This document shows, piece after piece, positions 1 to 7,211 of a stretch of DNA of 15,575 nucleotides; position 1 is the stretch's first letter, and each line of letters starts with the position of its first letter. The position numbers were made by a program, and so were the translations under genes. Origin of the DNA: Actinobacteria bacterium UBA5176 (lineage in GTDB: Bacteria > Actinomycetota > UBA4738). The notes beneath the pieces are model-generated. The model made no database searches. It was given only the letters and a program-made list of their open reading frames with translations, and was not told where the DNA came from. Location of the stretch: the NCBI GenBank assembly GCA_002413305.1, contig DHWS01000038.1, positions 1 through 15,575 on the forward strand. The letters run 5' to 3'.

Positions 1-145
1 TCGTTGGGGTGGTGGAGGGGGGCGACGCGGAACATGACCGGGCCGGAAGTCCCTCAAGGACCGGGCCGAACTCCCGGAGAGGCCGCAGCGTCCGGTGCGG
101 AGACTGTCCTTCAGCCCGATCAACGATCTTGTAGGAGGAGCACTC
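1..145. other. Upstream region of the multicopper oxidase gene
   Basis: No complete gene is supported here. All three plus-strand frames run in from the left edge without a recognisable domain; one ends in a TGA at 35-37, so the tail of an upstream gene is possible but not shown. An imperfect inverted repeat (about 37-66, arms close to CGGGCCGG and CCGGGCCG) could be a terminator of that gene. At 133-138 there is an AGGAGG ribosome binding site, 7 nt before the ATG at 146. I see no convincing -35/-10 pair. Confidence 0.4.
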
Positions 146-1228
146 ATGAGCGCAGCACCGCCGAACGTCAACCCCGAGCGGGATCCCGTCTTCCGGGCAC
201 TGGTCGCACTGATCGCCATCGGGATGGTGGCGGCCTTCGTCTTCGCCGGCCTGACGAACCGGAACAAGGCCGCCGCGACATCCACCACCAGCCCGAGCGC
301 CTCCAGCTCCATGGGTGGGATGGATATGGGATCGAGCACCGGTTCCACGGGAGGCTCGATGGGCACCATGACCGCCGACCAGATGGCTGCGGCTCACAAG
401 AAGAGCACGCTGGCCTTCCCCGCGAAGACGGCCGGGCTCGGGGGGCAGCCGCTCTCCTACACCATGGACCACGGCGTCAAGGTGTTCGACCTGCGGGCGG
501 AGGACGTCCGGTGGGAGGTCTCGCCGGGACAGTTCGTCGACGCCATGGCCTACAACGGCGCGGTCCCCGGACCGCAGATCCGCGTCAACCAGGGCGATTC
601 GATCCGGGTCGTCCTGCACAACGAGATGAAGCAGCCAACGGTCATCCACTGGCACGGCGTGACGGTGCCGAACGCCATGGACGGGGTCCCGTACATCACC
701 CAGGACCCGGTCATGCCGGGCGAGAGCTTCGCCTACGCGTTCCCGATCGTCGACCCACCCGGGACTTACATGTACCACTCACACTTCAACTCGACCGACC
801 AGGTGGCCAGCGGCCTCTACGGCTCGTTCGTCATCGTGCCGAAGCACGCCACCTGGGACAAGGAGTACACGGAGTTCCTGAACGACGGGACCATAGGCTA
901 CACGATCAACGGGAAGAGCTTCCCGGCGACGGAGCCCCTGACCGCGAAGCTCGGCCAGAGCCTCCTGATCCGGATGGAGAACGTCGGCCAGTTCCTGCAC
1001 CCGTTCCACCTGCACGGGTACCACTTCACGGTCATGGCCCAGGACGGCGCGCCGCTCCAGCATCCGTACTCCGCCGACACCGTCGTGGTGGCCCCCGGCG
1101 AGACCTACGACCTCCTGGTCCACGCGGTCTACCCTGGCGTGTGGGCCTTCCACTGCCACATCCTGCCCCACGTGGAGGGTCCCCAGGGCATGTTCGGGAT
1201 GGTGACCGCGCTGATCGTGGCGAAGTGA
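146..1228 (+). CDS. Membrane-anchored two-domain multicopper oxidase
   Basis: A 360-residue laccase-like oxidase that probably couples one-electron oxidation of a substrate (Cu(I), metal or phenol) to O2 reduction outside the membrane. One hydrophobic segment (about residues 15-35) acts as signal anchor, followed by a Ser/Thr linker and a Met-rich stretch (residues 56-80) that could bind Cu(I). All four copper motifs are visible: HWHG at 168-171, HSH at 211-213, HPFHLHG at 285-291, and HCH at 336-338 with H342 and M349. The type 1 Cys and Met lie in domain 2, the arrangement of small two-domain laccases that form trimers, and unlike NirK. The start is fixed by the AGGAGG at 133-138; a frame-compatible ATG at 95 has no such site. 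Its TGA overlaps a GTG (1225) in the frame of the next gene, so coupling is possible. The physiological substrate cannot be told from sequence. Confidence 0.93.
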   Translation: MSAAPPNVNPERDPVFRALVALIAIGMVAAFVFAGLTNRNKAAATSTTSPSASSSMGGMDMGSSTGSTGGSMGTMTADQMAAAHKKSTLAFPAKTAGLGGQPLSYTMDHGVKVFDLRAEDVRWEVSPGQFVDAMAYNGAVPGPQIRVNQGDSIRVVLHNEMKQPTVIHWHGVTVPNAMDGVPYITQDPVMPGESFAYAFPIVDPPGTYMYHSHFNSTDQVASGLYGSFVIVPKHATWDKEYTEFLNDGTIGYTINGKSFPATEPLTAKLGQSLLIRMENVGQFLHPFHLHGYHFTVMAQDGAPLQHPYSADTVVVAPGETYDLLVHAVYPGVWAFHCHILPHVEGPQGMFGMVTALIVAK

Positions 1229-1276
1229 CGGAACCGGAGCGGTTCGCGACCGGGAGCGCGGGGCCGAGCCCGCGCA

Positions 1277-1282
1277 TAGCAT
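1277..1282 (+). promoter_or_regulatory. Putative -10 box (TAGCAT) for a leaderless start
   Basis: TAGCAT ends 8 nt before the ATG at 1291, where no ribosome binding site is visible. This geometry fits actinobacterial leaderless transcripts, in which the first transcribed base is at or next to the start codon. The same TAGNNT arrangement recurs before three other genes in the window. No clear -35 is seen. Confidence 0.45.
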
Positions 1283-1290
1283 TGCCCGAC

Positions 1291-3999
1291 ATGGACCCCG
1301 CCTATCCGGCCCACCGTGAGGCCGACGTCGCCCTTCGGGACGGCTCCACGGTGCACGTCCGCCCGGTCCGCGGTGACGAGGACATCGAACGGATCCTGGT
1401 GTTCCTGACCGGCCTGTCCGACGAGTCGCGGTACCTGCGGTTCTTCTCGGGCTACCCGAACCTCCAGGGGGCGGCCGAGAGCTCCGCGCAGGTCGACCAC
1501 GTCGACCGGTTCGGCCTGCTGGCGACCGTGGGGACCGAAGGGCGTGTGGTCGGTCATGCGATGTACTACCGGACCAAGCCCGGCCGGGCGGAGGTGGCCT
1601 TCACCGTCTCCGACGACTACCAGGGCCACGGGCTCGGCACGATCCTGCTCGGCCACCTGGCCGAAGCCGCCAGCGCGAACGGCATCTCCGTGTTCGAGGC
1701 GCAGGTCCTTCCGCAGAACCACCGGATGGTCGAGGTCTTCCGGGAGAGTGGGTTCAGCGTGGCCATGCGCTCGGAGCCGGGCGCGATCGTCGTCGAGTTC
1801 CCGACCTCCTTCTCCCCCGACGCCGCGGAACGGTTCGAGCGCCGCGAGCAGACGTCGGCCGTGGCGGCCCTCCGGACGTTCCTGGCCCCACGCTCGGTCG
1901 CGGTTATCGGTGCGTCCCGCACCCGGGGAACGATCGGCGGCGAGGTCTTCCACAACCTCCTGGCCGGCGGGTTCAACGGGCCTGTCTACCCGGTGAATCC
2001 GCAGGCCGACGTGGTCCAGTCCGTCGTGGCCTACCCGACGGTCGGCGACATCCCGGGCGAGATCGACCTGGGTGTCGTGGTCGTCCCGGCCGCGCTGGTG
2101 GTGCCGGCCGCGCGGGAATGCGGCGAGAAGGGGGTCCGGGCGCTGGTCGTCATCTCCTCCGGCTTCGGCGAGGTCGGCGATGAGGGCCGCGCGCTGCAGC
2201 GGGAGCTGGTCGGGGTCTGCCGCGAGTTCGGCATGCGCCTGATCGGGCCGAACTGCATGGGCATCATGAACACGGCCGCGGACGTTCGACTCAATGCGAC
2301 GTTCGGGCCCTCCTTCCCCCCGCACGGACGGGTCGGGTTCATGTCCCAGAGCGGCGCACTGGGGCTGGCCGTCATCGACCGGACCCAGGCGCTGGGCCTT
2401 GGCATCTCGTCCTTCGTGTCGGTGGGGAACAAGGCCGACATCTCGGGCAACGACCTCCTCCACTACTGGGAGGAGGACGAAGACACCGACCTCATCCTGC
2501 TGTACCTGGAATCTTTCGGGAACCCGCGCCGCTTCGCTCGTATCACCCGGCGGGTCGGGCGTTCGAAACCGATCGTGGCCGTGAAGAGCGGCCGGTCGGC
2601 CGCCGGGGTGCGAGCCACGTCGTCGCACACCGGCGCGCTGCTCGCCGCATCGGACGTCACCGTCGACGCGCTGTTCCGCCAGGCCGGGGTGATCCGCACC
2701 GACACGCTGGCCGAGCTGTTCGACGTTGCATCCCTGCTGGCGAACCAGCCACCGCCGGCCGGTCCGCGCGTCGGCATCGTGACGAACGCGGGCGGCTTGG
2801 GCATCCTGTGCGCCGACGCATGCGAGGCGGACGGCCTCCAGGTCGCCCCCCTGCCGGAGCGCGTGACGCGACGCCTGGCCGAGTTCCTCCCGGCCGAGGC
2901 GTCGCTGGCGAACCCCGTCGACATGATCGCCTCCGCCAGCGACGAAGACTACCGGCGAACGATCGAGCTGCTCGTCGAGGAGGGTGGCGTCGACGCGCTG
3001 ATCGTGATCTTCATCCCGCCCCTGGTGACCAGAGCGGAGGACGTGGCCCGGGCGATCCGCGTCGGCGCCGGCAGCCTCCGCCGGCCCGTCCCACTCCTGA
3101 CGGTCTTCATGTCGGCGCGCGGGGTGCCCGACGAGCTGCGCGGCGAAGGGGTTCGGATCCCCTCGTTCGCGTTCCCCGAGGAGGCGGCCCGGGTCCTTGC
3201 GCACGCGGTTCGCTACGGGCAGTGGCGCGAACGGCCGCAGGGTGTCGAAGCCGTGTTCCCCGAAGCCCGCGGCGACGAGGCCGCAGCCGTCATCTCCGCG
3301 GCGCTCGTCGATGGCCCGCGCTGGCTCCACCCGGACGAGGTCGCGACCCTCCTCTCCTGCTACGGCGTCCCACTGGCGGAATGGCGCCTGGCGGGGTCGC
3401 CCGCGGAGGCGGGTGAGGCGGCCGAGGCGATCGGCGGGCCGGTCGCGGTGAAGGCCGTGGCTCCCAAGCTCCTGCACAAGACCGAGGCCCGGGGCGTTCG
3501 GCTGAACGTGGACCCGGTGGACGTCGCAGGGGTGGCGGCCGAGATGCGCCACCAGGTGGCCGGGGCGGGGTTCGAGGTTGAACGGTTCCTGGTCCAGCGG
3601 ATGGTTCCGTCCGGCGTGGAGATGCTGGTGGGCATGGTGCACGATCCCTCGTTCGGACCCGTGGTCGCCGTCGGTGCCGGCGGGACGGCTGTGGAACTGC
3701 TGAAAGACGTGGCGGTGCGGATCACGCCGCTCACGGATCTGGACGCCCACGAGATGGTCACGTCGCTGAAGACGTTTCCGCTCCTCACGGGGTACCGGGG
3801 CGCCCCCCCGGCCGACGTGGTTGCGCTCGAGGAGGTCGTGCTCCGGATCGGGGCGATGGTGGATGCGCACCCGGAGATCGCCGAGCTCGACTGCAACCCG
3901 GTGGTCGTCCTCACCGACCGGGCGCTGGTGGTCGACGCCAGGGTCCGGGTCGAGGTCCCGCTCCCGTTGCTTCCCGTGGCCGCCCGGCGGCCCGCCTAA
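1291..3999 (+). CDS. GNAT acetyltransferase fused to ADP-forming acyl-CoA synthetase (Pat-like)
   Basis: A 902-residue fusion. Residues about 11-172 are a GNAT domain with an acetyl-CoA loop at 109-120 (DDYQGHGLGTIL). Residues about 195-330 form a CoA-binding Rossmann domain (VAVIGASR at 203-210) and 340-640 the succinyl-CoA-ligase-like domains. Residues 675-890 form an ATP-grasp domain ending in the LDCNPV motif. Relatives with an N-terminal GNAT include the Streptomyces lysine acetyltransferase PatA, which modifies acyl-CoA synthetases. Here the synthetase half keeps the phosphohistidine motif SSHTGAL (H446) and HKTEARGV (H729), so it may still make acyl-CoA and ATP; many Pat enzymes have lost this His. 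The ATG at 1291 is preferred because of the TAGCAT box 8 nt upstream. The alternative GTG at 1225 overlaps the oxidase stop codon and would add 22 residues of unremarkable sequence. Confidence 0.9.
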   Translation: MDPAYPAHREADVALRDGSTVHVRPVRGDEDIERILVFLTGLSDESRYLRFFSGYPNLQGAAESSAQVDHVDRFGLLATVGTEGRVVGHAMYYRTKPGRAEVAFTVSDDYQGHGLGTILLGHLAEAASANGISVFEAQVLPQNHRMVEVFRESGFSVAMRSEPGAIVVEFPTSFSPDAAERFERREQTSAVAALRTFLAPRSVAVIGASRTRGTIGGEVFHNLLAGGFNGPVYPVNPQADVVQSVVAYPTVGDIPGEIDLGVVVVPAALVVPAARECGEKGVRALVVISSGFGEVGDEGRALQRELVGVCREFGMRLIGPNCMGIMNTAADVRLNATFGPSFPPHGRVGFMSQSGALGLAVIDRTQALGLGISSFVSVGNKADISGNDLLHYWEEDEDTDLILLYLESFGNPRRFARITRRVGRSKPIVAVKSGRSAAGVRATSSHTGALLAASDVTVDALFRQAGVIRTDTLAELFDVASLLANQPPPAGPRVGIVTNAGGLGILCADACEADGLQVAPLPERVTRRLAEFLPAEASLANPVDMIASASDEDYRRTIELLVEEGGVDALIVIFIPPLVTRAEDVARAIRVGAGSLRRPVPLLTVFMSARGVPDELRGEGVRIPSFAFPEEAARVLAHAVRYGQWRERPQGVEAVFPEARGDEAAAVISAALVDGPRWLHPDEVATLLSCYGVPLAEWRLAGSPAEAGEAAEAIGGPVAVKAVAPKLLHKTEARGVRLNVDPVDVAGVAAEMRHQVAGAGFEVERFLVQRMVPSGVEMLVGMVHDPSFGPVVAVGAGGTAVELLKDVAVRITPLTDLDAHEMVTSLKTFPLLTGYRGAPPADVVALEEVVLRIGAMVDAHPEIAELDCNPVVVLTDRALVVDARVRVEVPLPLLPVAARRPA

Positions 4000-4196
4000 C
4001 CCGCAGGGCACCCGTCAGCCTCGATCGAACATCCGGTCCGCGCAGACAGCGGGGCCCTCGCCCTGTTAGGTTTCTGGTAAGGCCGTGTCGATGCGGCCGC
4101 GCGGCGTGACGACCGGGAGAAGGTCCGTCGGGCTTCGTCCCCTCGCCGCCCCGGATCGCATGCCAACTCGTCATATGGGAAGGGGTCGAGCGGACC

Positions 4197-4382
4197 TTGG
4201 CCACAGAGAGCTACACGATCGAGGGAGTCATGAAGCACCGGCCATCGGAGCATCGCCGGCGGGTCGTTGACAATCGCAAGGAGGCCGTGCGCATCGCGTC
4301 CGCGTGGTCGAGCAAGGGGTTCATCACCACGGTGTCCGACGACCAGCAGCGCGTGGTTTCCCGGTACGAAGCGAAGGAGTAG
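4197..4382 (+). CDS. Small hypothetical protein, 61 aa
   Basis: Not a family I recognise. The product is charged and soluble, with no membrane segment, signal peptide or cysteine. It contains a likely helix (NRKEAVRIASAWSSKG) followed by a short beta-like stretch (FITTVSDDQQRVVSRYE), a layout that could be a small nucleic-acid or protein binding unit. Two starts are possible: TTG at 4197, with a GGAAGGGG stretch upstream at 4178-4185, or ATG at 4230 with GAGGGAG only 2 nt before it (50 aa). The stop lies 16 nt before the DUF192 gene, so the two are probably co-transcribed. The 197-nt gap after the acetyltransferase holds TAGGTT (4067-4072) and CATATG (4172-4177), weak -10 candidates without clear -35 elements. 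Codon use is like that of the neighbours, which supports a real gene. Confidence 0.55.
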   Translation: MATESYTIEGVMKHRPSEHRRRVVDNRKEAVRIASAWSSKGFITTVSDDQQRVVSRYEAKE

Positions 4383-4398
4383 CACCGACCGGGACGTC

Positions 4399-4869
4399 AT
4401 GCGGTCGCGACGCGCGGTGACGCCCCTGGCCGGCGCGGCGGTGGCGTTGGCGCTCGTCGCCTGCTCGCACGTGGGGACCGCAACGCTTCCGGCCGGGACG
4501 GTGCGGATCCCGTCCGCCACCGGGACGCACACGCTGCGCGTCCAGATCGCGGACACCGAGCCGGCCCGCGAGGCCGGCCTGATGCACCGGACCCGCCTGG
4601 CGGCCGGCAGCGGGATGGCCTTCGTCTTCGCGGCACCGTCGACCCGGTCCTTCTGGATGAAGGACACGGTCATTCCCCTCTCCGCCGCCTTCTGGTCGAA
4701 GGGCGGCCGGATCGTGGCCATCCTTGACATGACCCCGTGCCGGCGCGACCCGTGCCCGCTGTACTCCCCCGGCGCCCGCTACGTCGGCGCCGTGGAGGCG
4801 AACCTGGGCTGGTTCGCCTCCCGCGGCATCGGCGTGGGCGATTCGGTCAGCCTGGTGAGGGACCCGTGA
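4399..4869 (+). CDS. DUF192 family lipoprotein
   Basis: A 156-residue secreted protein of the DUF192 family, whose biochemical role is not established. The N-terminus has two arginine-rich residue pairs, a hydrophobic stretch and a lipobox (LVAC, Cys at about residue 22), so it should be a lipoprotein. The family core is clear: EAGLMHR, GMAFVF, FWMKDTVIPLSAAF, a glycine-rich turn, ILDMTPC, and YVGAVEANLGWFASRGIGVGD near the C-terminus. A CRRDPC segment in the middle has two cysteines that could form a disulphide. The chosen ATG puts the signal peptide at the terminus; longer in-frame extensions run through the preceding gene. It sits 16 nt after the small hypothetical gene, and its last codons overlap the GTG of the HIT-like gene, which suggests one transcript. 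Confidence 0.88.
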   Translation: MRSRRAVTPLAGAAVALALVACSHVGTATLPAGTVRIPSATGTHTLRVQIADTEPAREAGLMHRTRLAAGSGMAFVFAAPSTRSFWMKDTVIPLSAAFWSKGGRIVAILDMTPCRRDPCPLYSPGARYVGAVEANLGWFASRGIGVGDSVSLVRDP

Positions 4870-5171
4870 GCGCCGGCATGCCGTTCGACGCCGGCTGCCT
4901 GCTGTGCCGCGCCGAGCGCATCACCCCGTGGCTGTACGAGGACGACGAGTGCTGGGTCGCCGAGTGCCTGATCTGTTCGACACCCATGATCGTGTGGCGA
5001 CCCCATGCGCTGCCGGCCGCCGAGCTCGAAACCGCGATGCTGGAGGTGCTCCGAGAGCACGCCGCCGCGCGATACGGGACGGACGGGTACTGGATCGACG
5101 CGGTTAGGCGCCGCATCCCCGACCACTGGCATGCCCACGCCAGGCCGCGGGGCGGGTTCTTCGGCAGGTAG
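4866..5171 (+). CDS. Small HIT-like Cys/His-rich protein
   Basis: A protein of 101 residues (GTG at 4866) or 97 (ATG at 4878). It starts with a CLLC pair (C11, C14) and then has YEDDECWVAE, as in HIT proteins where a Cys pair precedes a 'YEDDxxW' strand. A second group, C29/C34/C37, leads into TPMIVWRPH (H47), and the C-terminus has DHWHAHARP with H87, H89 and H91. This matches the H-x-H-x-H triad of HIT nucleotide hydrolases/transferases. The CxxC plus two His could also form the zinc site known in HIT proteins. It is shorter than a typical HIT protein, so the nucleotide site may be incomplete. The GTG start overlaps the DUF192 stop as GTGA, with GAGGG just upstream, pointing to translational coupling. 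Function is not known. Confidence 0.62.
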   Translation: MSAGMPFDAGCLLCRAERITPWLYEDDECWVAECLICSTPMIVWRPHALPAAELETAMLEVLREHAAARYGTDGYWIDAVRRRIPDHWHAHARPRGGFFGR

Positions 5172-5216
5172 GCGACGCGAGGCGGAGAGCGAGGCTGGCC
5201 CCTCGGGGGGGAACCG

Positions 5217-5426
5217 CTAGGGCCGACGGAGCGAGATGACCATGTTCGCCACCCGGGTGGCCAGGACCCGCTCCCCCGGCTGGAGGCCGGAGGGGACGCC
5301 CTCGGGACCCAGACGGGCGTGCTCGACCGTTCGATCGGGGAAGGCGACAGTGACGTCGTAGTAGGTCGTTCCATGGAGCCCGAGGGGGATCACGTCCACC
5401 ACCGTCGCTTCGTGCTCGCCCAGCAT
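5217..5426 (-). CDS. Small hypothetical protein, 69 aa
   Basis: An unrecognised small protein, apparently all-beta, with alternating hydrophobic residues (ATVVDVIPLG, YYDVTVAFPD, ERVLATRVANMVISL), glycines at turns and no signal peptide, membrane segment or cysteine. The pattern could be a small barrel of the OB or SH3 type, but this is only a reading of the residue pattern. The ATG at 5426 is preceded on the minus strand by TAGGCT, 6 nt away, and by no ribosome binding site, which favours a leaderless start. It is downstream of the sulfatase-like gene on the same strand (66 nt from the frame-corrected stop) and convergent with the HIT-like gene. Confidence 0.6.
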   Translation of the reverse strand: MLGEHEATVVDVIPLGLHGTTYYDVTVAFPDRTVEHARLGPEGVPSGLQPGERVLATRVANMVISLRRP

Positions 5427-5432
5427 CGGGTC

Positions 5433-5438
5433 AGCCTA
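5433..5438 (-). promoter_or_regulatory. Putative -10 box (TAGGCT) for a leaderless start
   Basis: Read on the minus strand, TAGGCT ends 6 nt before the ATG at 5426. The distance would place the transcription start on the start codon itself. No ribosome binding site and no clear -35 are visible. It is one of four such boxes in the window. Confidence 0.45.
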
Positions 5439-5492
5439 GCCGGTTCTGACGTCGCCCAGGAGCGGCGCCAGCGCCCCTCCGGACCGCCTCCG

Positions 5493-6690
5493 CTACCGCA
5501 ACCCTGCCACCCGGTCGGTCACGTCCTGGAACGCGTACAGGTGCTGGAAGTCCGGGAACACGTAGTTCCGGTCGGGCAGCGGCGCCAGGCCGGCTGCGAA
5601 GTAGTCGTCGAAACAGGACCCGGAAGAGGTTCACGGGCGTGAACGTCGGATAGACGCCGGTGGAGGCCAGGCCCGGCAGGTCGTAGGCCTCCAGGATGCC
5701 GAAGTGCTGCTCCAGGACGGCATCCGGCGAGTCCCCGTGCGCGTCGCGCGTGCCCACGTTGTAGCCCTCGTCGGACTGCAGGATGATCACGGGCCGCCGG
5801 CTGGACGGCACCGCCTGGAGGGTGTCGATCAGGGCCAGCGTCTTCGCGTTCACCGCCTGGAGGTCATCCGTGTAGGCGCCGGCGGGGCCCCGCTTGGTCG
5901 CTTCGGCCGGCCCCCGGAAGTTCCCTTCCGGGTCGAAGACCGATGGCAGGTGCGGCGAGAGGATGTGGGCGAACACGAAGTCCGGCCCGCCGTCGCCGGC
6001 ACGCTTCGCCACCTGCTCGAACTGGAACTGGATGCGGAGCCATTCGCGCCGGTCCCACAGGTACTTCCCGATGGGCTCGTCCGGACCCGGCTCGGGAAGC
6101 GCGACGCGCAGTCGGGCAGCGACCTCCTGGACGGTCCCCTGCAGCACGACGTTCTCGTCCGCCTCCGCCACTCTGGACGTCGCCCCCCACCATGACCCGA
6201 TGTGGATGTAGCGGTAGCCGTGAGCCTGCAGGAAACTCGGGGCAGCGGCGTGCTGGATCAGGCCCTCGAGGGGTACCGCCGTGTCCTGTTCGTCCAGCGG
6301 CAGCTGAAGAAGGTCCTGGAGATAGTCGAGGTTCAGCGATGAGGCCAGGGACATCGAGGACCGCGCGTAGTTCGCCGACGGCTGCGCGGGCACCGTGAAG
6401 CCTCGGGCCCGCAGGGCGTCCAGGAACGGTTCGTTGTCGAACCCCAGGAGGTCCTTCATCGCCCGGCGCCCCCCGTAGTCGTCCAGGACGATATAGAAGA
6501 TGTTCGGCGGACGGGCGGGCACCGAGGGACCCGGCGATCTCGAAGCCCCGGGCGCCCGGGACGCCCGGGCCACGGGTGTGGTCGGAACCGGGCTCGAAGC
6601 CCCCGGCGAGCACGAGCCCGCCACCAAGCCCGCCAGGGCGACCCCGATCGCCCGCCTTGCGGTCGAACGGCGCTGACGGGACCGGATCAC
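5493..6690 (-). CDS. Sulfatase/alkaline-phosphatase superfamily lipoprotein, frameshifted near the C-terminus
   Basis: A secreted hydrolase-fold protein of about 398 residues once one frameshift is corrected. From GTG 6690 it has a basic N-terminus, a hydrophobic stretch and a lipobox-like AGSC (C27), then a Pro/Ser/Ala linker (28-62). The catalytic fold follows: PNIFYIVLDDYGG (metal Asp about 70), NYARSSMSLASSLN, where a Ser near 111 takes the position usual for the Thr/Ser nucleophile, AHILSPHLP (H242, H247) and QSDEGYN (306-311). After VNLFRVLF the uncorrected frame turns into Arg/Pro/Ala-rich sequence ending at 5431. Dropping one A of the AAA at 5611-5613 restores DDYFAAGLAPLPDRNYVF and a VTDR tail ending at 5493, as the family's usual C-terminus looks. 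The substrate (sulfate or phosphate ester, or glycolipid phosphate) is not predictable. Upstream in-frame ATG at 6906 would lie inside arsR and is unlikely. Confidence 0.82.
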
Positions 6691-6761
6691 GCAGCCATCG
6701 TCCGCTCGCCCGCGACCGGAGGCAAGCGTTGGCCCGGTACGCGGACCGGGGCACCACTCGT

Positions 6762-6788
6762 AGTATATTGACAATTGTCGATGTTCAA
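6762..6788 (-). promoter_or_regulatory. Candidate divergent promoter for the sulfatase-like lipoprotein
   Basis: On the minus strand TATACT (6767-6762) is a good -10, with TTGAAC (6788-6783) 15 nt upstream as a possible -35. The spacer is short, so the -35 is uncertain. A start near 6755 would give a leader of about 65 nt to the GTG at 6690. The ArsR-type operator lies between the two elements. Confidence 0.4.
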
Positions 6789-6797
6789 CGGTAGGAT
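6768..6797 (+). promoter_or_regulatory. Promoter of arsR-arsM
   Basis: TTGACA (6768-6773, perfect -35 consensus), an 18-nt spacer, then TAGGAT (6792-6797). This is the best promoter in the window. Transcription would start near 6804, a few bases before the first possible arsR start. The operator palindrome overlaps the -35 and the spacer, so bound repressor would block polymerase. Confidence 0.7.
6770..6779. promoter_or_regulatory. Palindromic operator, probable ArsR site
   Basis: GACAATTGTC is a perfect 10-bp palindrome in an AT-rich patch unlike its surroundings. It overlaps the -35 of the arsR promoter and lies within the candidate divergent promoter. ArsR/SmtB repressors bind such imperfectly extended AT-rich palindromes and leave when As(III) binds. 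A second, weaker TTG-N8-CAA arrangement follows at 6775-6788. Assignment to ArsR rests on position, since the regulator is encoded next to it. Confidence 0.6.
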
Positions 6798-6815
6798 CCG
6801 TATCGACGAGCTTCG

Positions 6816-7211
6816 ATGAAAGGACGAGCCGCGACCATGTCACCAGCCTCGACCGTTCGATCCACCGATACGCAGCAGCGGTTGTCGGCCGCGTGCTGTT
6901 ACCCACTTGCCGCCCCTGAAGTCGGCCGGGACCAGGCGGTAGCGCTCGCGGACCTCTTCAAGGCTCTGGCGGATCCGAACCGTGTCCGCATCGTCAATCT
7001 CCTGGCCAACGCGGATGAGCCCGTGTGCGTGTGCGAGTTCATGGAGCCCCTCGGGCTGGCCCAGCCCACCGTGAGCTTCCACCTCGCCAAGCTCCACCGC
7101 GCCGGCCTGCTCCGGCGGGAGCAGCGCGGGACGTGGGCGTACTACTCGCTCCATCCCACTGCCCTGGCCCGCCTGGCCCAGGTCCTCGATCCCGAAGGAG
7201 GGACGCCATGA
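6816..7211 (+). CDS. arsR: ArsR/SmtB-family arsenic-responsive repressor
   Basis: A 131-residue winged-helix repressor. The helix-turn-helix is at about residues 80-99 (LAQPTVSFHLAKLHRAGLL), followed by the wing (REQRGTWAYYSLHP). The metalloid sensor is visible as CVC at 71-73 before the recognition helix and a Cys pair, C27-C28, near the N-terminus; actinobacterial ArsR proteins use combinations of these cysteines to bind As(III). The ALADPNRVRIVNLL segment is the usual family core. The start may instead be the ATG at 6837 (124 aa), which has AAGGA upstream, although 12 nt away. The stop overlaps arsM as ATGA. It should repress its own operon through the palindrome at 6770-6779 and perhaps the divergent lipoprotein gene. 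Confidence 0.9.
   Translation: MKGRAATMSPASTVRSTDTQQRLSAACCYPLAAPEVGRDQAVALADLFKALADPNRVRIVNLLANADEPVCVCEFMEPLGLAQPTVSFHLAKLHRAGLLRREQRGTWAYYSLHPTALARLAQVLDPEGGTP

Noticed and set aside
146..1228. Copper nitrite reductase (NirK) as the identity of the oxidase
   Set aside because: NirK has its type 1 copper Cys in domain 1; here Cys and Met ligands are in domain 2 and all eight trinuclear-site histidine positions of a laccase-type enzyme are present.
4..1290. A long N-terminal extension of the acetyltransferase gene from the window start
   Set aside because: The extension is an out-of-frame reading through the multicopper oxidase and has Arg/His/Gly-rich sequence without a domain.
1129..4011. 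A 960-residue open frame on the minus strand
   Set aside because: It is the antisense of the well-supported acetyltransferase-synthetase gene, is rich in Arg, His, Asp and Gly, and shows no domain; long antisense frames are usual in GC-rich DNA.
5319..6398. Plus-strand frames across the sulfatase-like gene
   Set aside because: They have no motifs or start signals and oppose a gene with a clear lipobox and catalytic motifs.
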